DNA from: Erwinia sp.
Lineage (GTDB): Bacteria > Pseudomonadota > Gammaproteobacteria > Enterobacterales > Enterobacteriaceae
Length of the DNA: 10,502 bases
NCBI GenBank assembly: GCA_003512805.1
Contig: DOOK01000359.1
Coordinates: 4,429-14,930 of the forward strand
Direction: 5' to 3'
Shown one piece after another: positions 8,727-10,502 of the stretch. Below the pieces are notes generated by a model. That model saw nothing but the letters and a program-made list of their open reading frames with translations, did no database searches and had not been told where the DNA came from. The position numbers were made by a program, and so were the translations under genes. Numbering within the stretch: the first letter of the stretch is position 1; each line of letters begins with the position of its first letter.

Positions 8727-8769
8727 ATTCTGGCGGGCAGCCAGGCTAATGTATGTGATTATAATCACA
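8727..8769 (-). promoter_or_regulatory. cdd promoter with a perfect CRP palindrome
   Basis: TGTGATTATAATCACA (8754-8769) is a perfect 16-base palindrome with the CRP core TGTGA-N6-TCACA. On the minus strand CAGAAT (8732-8727) matches four of six -10 bases and predicts a start near 8720, which puts the CRP centre at -41.5 (class II). E. coli cdd is known to be activated by CRP and repressed by CytR. A CytR operator cannot be identified with confidence here. Confidence 0.75.
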
Positions 8770-8802
8770 CAGATTATGTAATTTATGAAAGAGAACCACA
8801 AA

Positions 8803-8815
8803 ATGCGCGACGCAT
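8803..8815. other. small inverted repeat between yohK and cdd
   Basis: ATGCG-CGA-CGCAT is a 5-bp stem nine bases beyond the yohK stop. On the minus strand it is followed by TTTTG, so it could be a weak yohK terminator. CGCAT/ATGCG also resembles the cores of CytR half-sites (GTTGCATT type), and the position about 48 bases upstream of the CRP centre would allow a regulatory role. Neither reading is secure. Confidence 0.3.
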
Positions 8816-8823
8816 AGCAAATT

Positions 8824-9516
8824 TTACCGCCAAAGATGCATTAACAGCGGGAAAAGAAACGGTGCCAGCAGGGAGGTGATAATGCCGCAGATCACCAGCG
8901 CCAGCGAGCTGTACGCGCCTTCCTGATAATCCAGCTCCGAGCAGCGTGCCGTACCCAGCGCATGGGAAGCATTGCCAATCGCCAGCCCGCGCGACGCCTT
9001 GCTGCGGATTTTCAGCAGGTTAAGCAGCATGTGACCAAAAACGGCCCCCAGTACGCCGGCAATTAACACGCAAATAGCGCTGATAGCCGGAATGCCACCC
9101 AGCGTGGCGGAGACCGCCATGGCAATAGGCGTGGTCACAGATTTGGGCATAATAGTCGCCGCTATTTGTGGCGTGGCGCCCATCCACAGCGCGATAGCCG
9201 TGCCGGAGATCATTGCCGTCATACTGCCAATAAAGCAGACGCCAATGATGGACTTCCAGCGTGCGCGGATCTGGTGCATTTGTTCGTACAAGGGCAGCGC
9301 CAGCGCCACCACCGCAGGCTGTAACAGCTGATTCAGGATAGCGCTGCCCTGAAAATAGCGCGCGTAGGGCATTTGGATCAGTAGCAGCAGGGGAATGATC
9401 ACCGCCATGGAAATCAGGAGCGGATTAAGCAGGGAAATTTTAACCTTCGCTGCCACCCGGCGTGCGCCGAAAAAGACCAGCATGGTCAGGGGCAGAGACC
9501 ACCAGATATCACTCAT
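8824..9516 (-). CDS. yohK: LrgB/CidB-family inner-membrane protein YohK
   Basis: A 230-residue hydrophobic protein (E. coli YohK 231) with several membrane helices, for example around residues 6-17, 33-47, 64-77, 90-111 and 144-166. LrgB family motifs are [15 protein letters not shown] (65-79), [13 protein letters not shown] (124-136) and [15 protein letters not shown] (177-191). LrgA/LrgB pairs were described in Staphylococcus as antiholin-like modulators of murein hydrolase activity, and relatives in plants and bacteria transport glycolate or pyruvate-type acids. The exact role of enterobacterial YohJK is not settled by this sequence. The ATG overlaps the end of yohJ by 8 bases, and its SD (AAAGGAG) lies inside yohJ, so the two are translationally coupled. 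Confidence 0.95.
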   Translation of the reverse strand: MSDIWWSLPLTMLVFFGARRVAAKVKISLLNPLLISMAVIIPLLLLIQMPYARYFQGSAILNQLLQPAVVALALPLYEQMHQIRARWKSIIGVCFIGSMTAMISGTAIALWMGATPQIAATIMPKSVTTPIAMAVSATLGGIPAISAICVLIAGVLGAVFGHMLLNLLKIRSKASRGLAIGNASHALGTARCSELDYQEGAYSSLALVICGIITSLLAPFLFPLLMHLWR

Positions 9517-9895
9517 CGCCGACTCCTTTCACTTTACCGTGCAGCTTGTGCGAAACCAGCCCTACGGTCAGTAAAACGATAAAGGTACTGACCACGCAGG
9601 AAACCACTATCGGACCGAACTGCGCGCTGAGCAGATCGGTATACCCCATTACGCCGACGCTTATCGGCACGAAGAGCAGCGCCATATAGCGGATCAGCAG
9701 CAGGCTGCCGGGCCGTACCCAGTCGGGCGGCAGGAGTTGAAAAGCCAGCAGGAAAAACAGGATCAGCATACCGATAATGCTGCCTGGAATCGTTACCGGC
9801 AGCAGCAGCGCCAGCGCGTTGCCGGCATAAAGGCAGAGATAAATAATCACAAAAGCGCGCAGATAGCGCCAGATGACCAACAGTACGGTACGCAT
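9509..9895 (-). CDS. yohJ: LrgA/CidA-family (holin-like) inner-membrane protein YohJ
   Basis: A 128-residue protein (E. coli YohJ about 132) with four predicted membrane helices near residues 11-30, 36-53, 65-83 and 95-114. The LrgA hallmark [15 protein letters not shown] (33-47) and the segment [16 protein letters not shown] (68-83) are clear. The charged C-terminus [13 protein letters not shown] is expected in the cytoplasm. It works with YohK, encoded in the overlapping next frame. Small LrgA-type proteins are thought to oligomerise in the membrane, and the pair may move small organic acids or affect autolysis; that is family knowledge, not shown here. GGAG lies six bases before the ATG. 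It is the first gene of the pair, downstream of the metG terminator. Confidence 0.95.
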   Translation of the reverse strand: MRTVLLVIWRYLRAFVIIYLCLYAGNALALLLPVTIPGSIIGMLILFFLLAFQLLPPDWVRPGSLLLIRYMALLFVPISVGVMGYTDLLSAQFGPIVVSCVVSTFIVLLTVGLVSHKLHGKVKGVGDE

Positions 9896-9922
9896 GATAA
9901 GCTCCGGTTTTGCAACGCATTA

Positions 9923-9960
9923 ATCATACGATCGGCGGGGGAAATGTGCCAGAGATCACA
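9923..9960 (-). promoter_or_regulatory. candidate yohJK promoter with CRP-like site
   Basis: TGTGC-N6-TCACA (9945-9960) is one base from the CRP core. On the minus strand TATGAT (9928-9923) matches five of six -10 bases and predicts a start near 9916. That puts the CRP-like centre at about -36.5, five bases from the canonical -41.5, so CRP activation is uncertain and the site could be non-functional or paired with another start. Confidence 0.4.
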
Positions 9961-9968
9961 GGGCATGT

Positions 9969-9996
9969 AAAAAAAGCGGGCGAATCGCTTCGCCCG
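9969..9996 (-). terminator. intrinsic terminator of metG
   Basis: CGGGCGAA (9977-9984) and TTCGCCCG (9989-9996) pair around a 4-base loop. Read on the minus strand the stem is followed, after one C, by seven T residues (9975-9969). It starts 11 bases after the metG stop codon. Confidence 0.92.
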
Positions 9997-10006
9997 TCTT
10001 CGGTAC

Positions 10007-10502
10007 TTATTTTACCTGCATCCCAGGCTGGGCGCCGCTGTCTGGCGAAAGCAGGAAGATCTCTTTACCGCCGGGACCGGCAGCCATCACCATGCCTTCT
10101 GAGATGCCGAAGCGCATCTTCCGCGGTGCAAGGTTGGCCACCATGATGGTCAGGCGGCCGTTCAATACTGACGGATCCGGATAGGCGGTGCGAATACCGG
10201 AGAAGATATTGCGGGTTTCTCCCCCCAGATCCAGCGTCAGGCGCAGCAGCTTATCGGAGCCTTCCACAAACTCCGCGTTCTGGATCAGCGCGATACGCAT
10301 ATCCACTTTTGCGAAGTCGTCAAAGGTAATGGTTTCCTGAAGGGGCGCATCTGCCAGCGGGCCGGTCAGCACCGGTTTATTGGCGGCTGCCGCATCCTCT
10401 TTCGAAGCCTCAGTCAGCGCGTTAACCTTGTCCATCTCAATGCGGTTATACAGCGCTTTAAAGGTGGAAAGCGTGTGGTCACGCAGGGGGTGCGCAATAC
10501 CG
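10007..10502 (-). CDS. metG: methionyl-tRNA synthetase, C-terminal part (5' end outside the window)
   Basis: Partial gene: 164 complete codons are present, and the frame runs open to the right edge. MetG charges tRNA(Met) with methionine in the cytoplasm, using ATP. The catalytic Rossmann domain with the HIGH and KMSKS motifs lies outside the window. What is visible is the end of the anticodon-binding helical domain ([16 protein letters not shown]), a linker rich in Ala and charged residues, and the C-terminal OB-fold tRNA-binding/dimerisation domain: [60 protein letters not shown] and [12 protein letters not shown]. These match E. coli MetG closely. The ATG at 10433-10435 is an internal Met, not the start. 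In E. coli metG also neighbours the yohJ region. Confidence 0.97.
   Translation of the reverse strand, partial: GIAHPLRDHTLSTFKALYNRIEMDKVNALTEASKEDAAAANKPVLTGPLADAPLQETITFDDFAKVDMRIALIQNAEFVEGSDKLLRLTLDLGGETRNIFSGIRTAYPDPSVLNGRLTIMVANLAPRKMRFGISEGMVMAAGPGGKEIFLLSPDSGAQPGMQVK

Noticed and set aside
9534..9920. Alternative minus-strand frame overlapping yohJ (128 codons)
   Set aside because: Same length as yohJ but a different frame. Its product is Arg- and Ala-rich with no membrane pattern, whereas yohJ matches LrgA proteins across its length.

Overview
The window is chromosomal DNA from a gammaproteobacterium of the order Enterobacterales. Every protein matches, at close to full length, what I remember of its Escherichia coli counterpart (GalS, MglB, MglA, MglC, SanA, MaeA, Cdd, YohK, YohJ, MetG). 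The gene order resembles the E. coli metG-yohJK-cdd-sanA-...-mglCAB-galS neighbourhood but is not identical. A malic enzyme gene (maeA) sits between cdd and sanA, and a single short-chain dehydrogenase gene sits where E. coli carries yeiS-preT-preA. The sequence differences and altered order suggest an Erwiniaceae-type relative (Pantoea, Erwinia or similar) rather than Escherichia. That placement is an inference.

Layout, left to right. Plus strand: the 3' end of galS (1-353), then a compact mgl control region (GalS-type operator, CRP site, -10 element, 5' leader hairpin), then the mglB-mglA-mglC operon for the galactose/methyl-galactoside ABC importer, closed by a bidirectional terminator at about 4115-4138. 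Everything after that is on the minus strand. In the direction of transcription (right to left) it runs: the metG 3' end (10502-10007) and its terminator; yohJ-yohK (overlapping LrgA/LrgB-type membrane pair); cdd (cytidine deaminase) behind a CRP palindrome; the cdd terminator; maeA (NAD malic enzyme) and its terminator; sanA; and the SDR gene, which ends at the terminator shared with mglC.

How it fits together. The window is mostly housekeeping and carbon-source metabolism. CRP-like sites lie upstream of mglB and cdd, with a weaker candidate upstream of yohJ, consistent with catabolite control of sugar uptake and nucleoside salvage. The genes are tightly packed: no gene-free stretch exceeds 200 bases, and most transcription units end in a clear intrinsic terminator. 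I see no insertion sequence, phage gene, CRISPR array, tRNA or rRNA.

The one striking oddity is in sanA. Its conserved portion continues into a low-complexity C-terminal tail encoded by about 12 perfect tandem copies of a hexanucleotide, giving an (Asn-Thr)12 tract. Other points worth checking are three consecutive hairpins between mglB and mglA, a 10-bp inverted repeat in the maeA promoter region, and an Asp in place of the catalytic-tetrad Asn in the SDR. I found no convincing novel multi-gene system.
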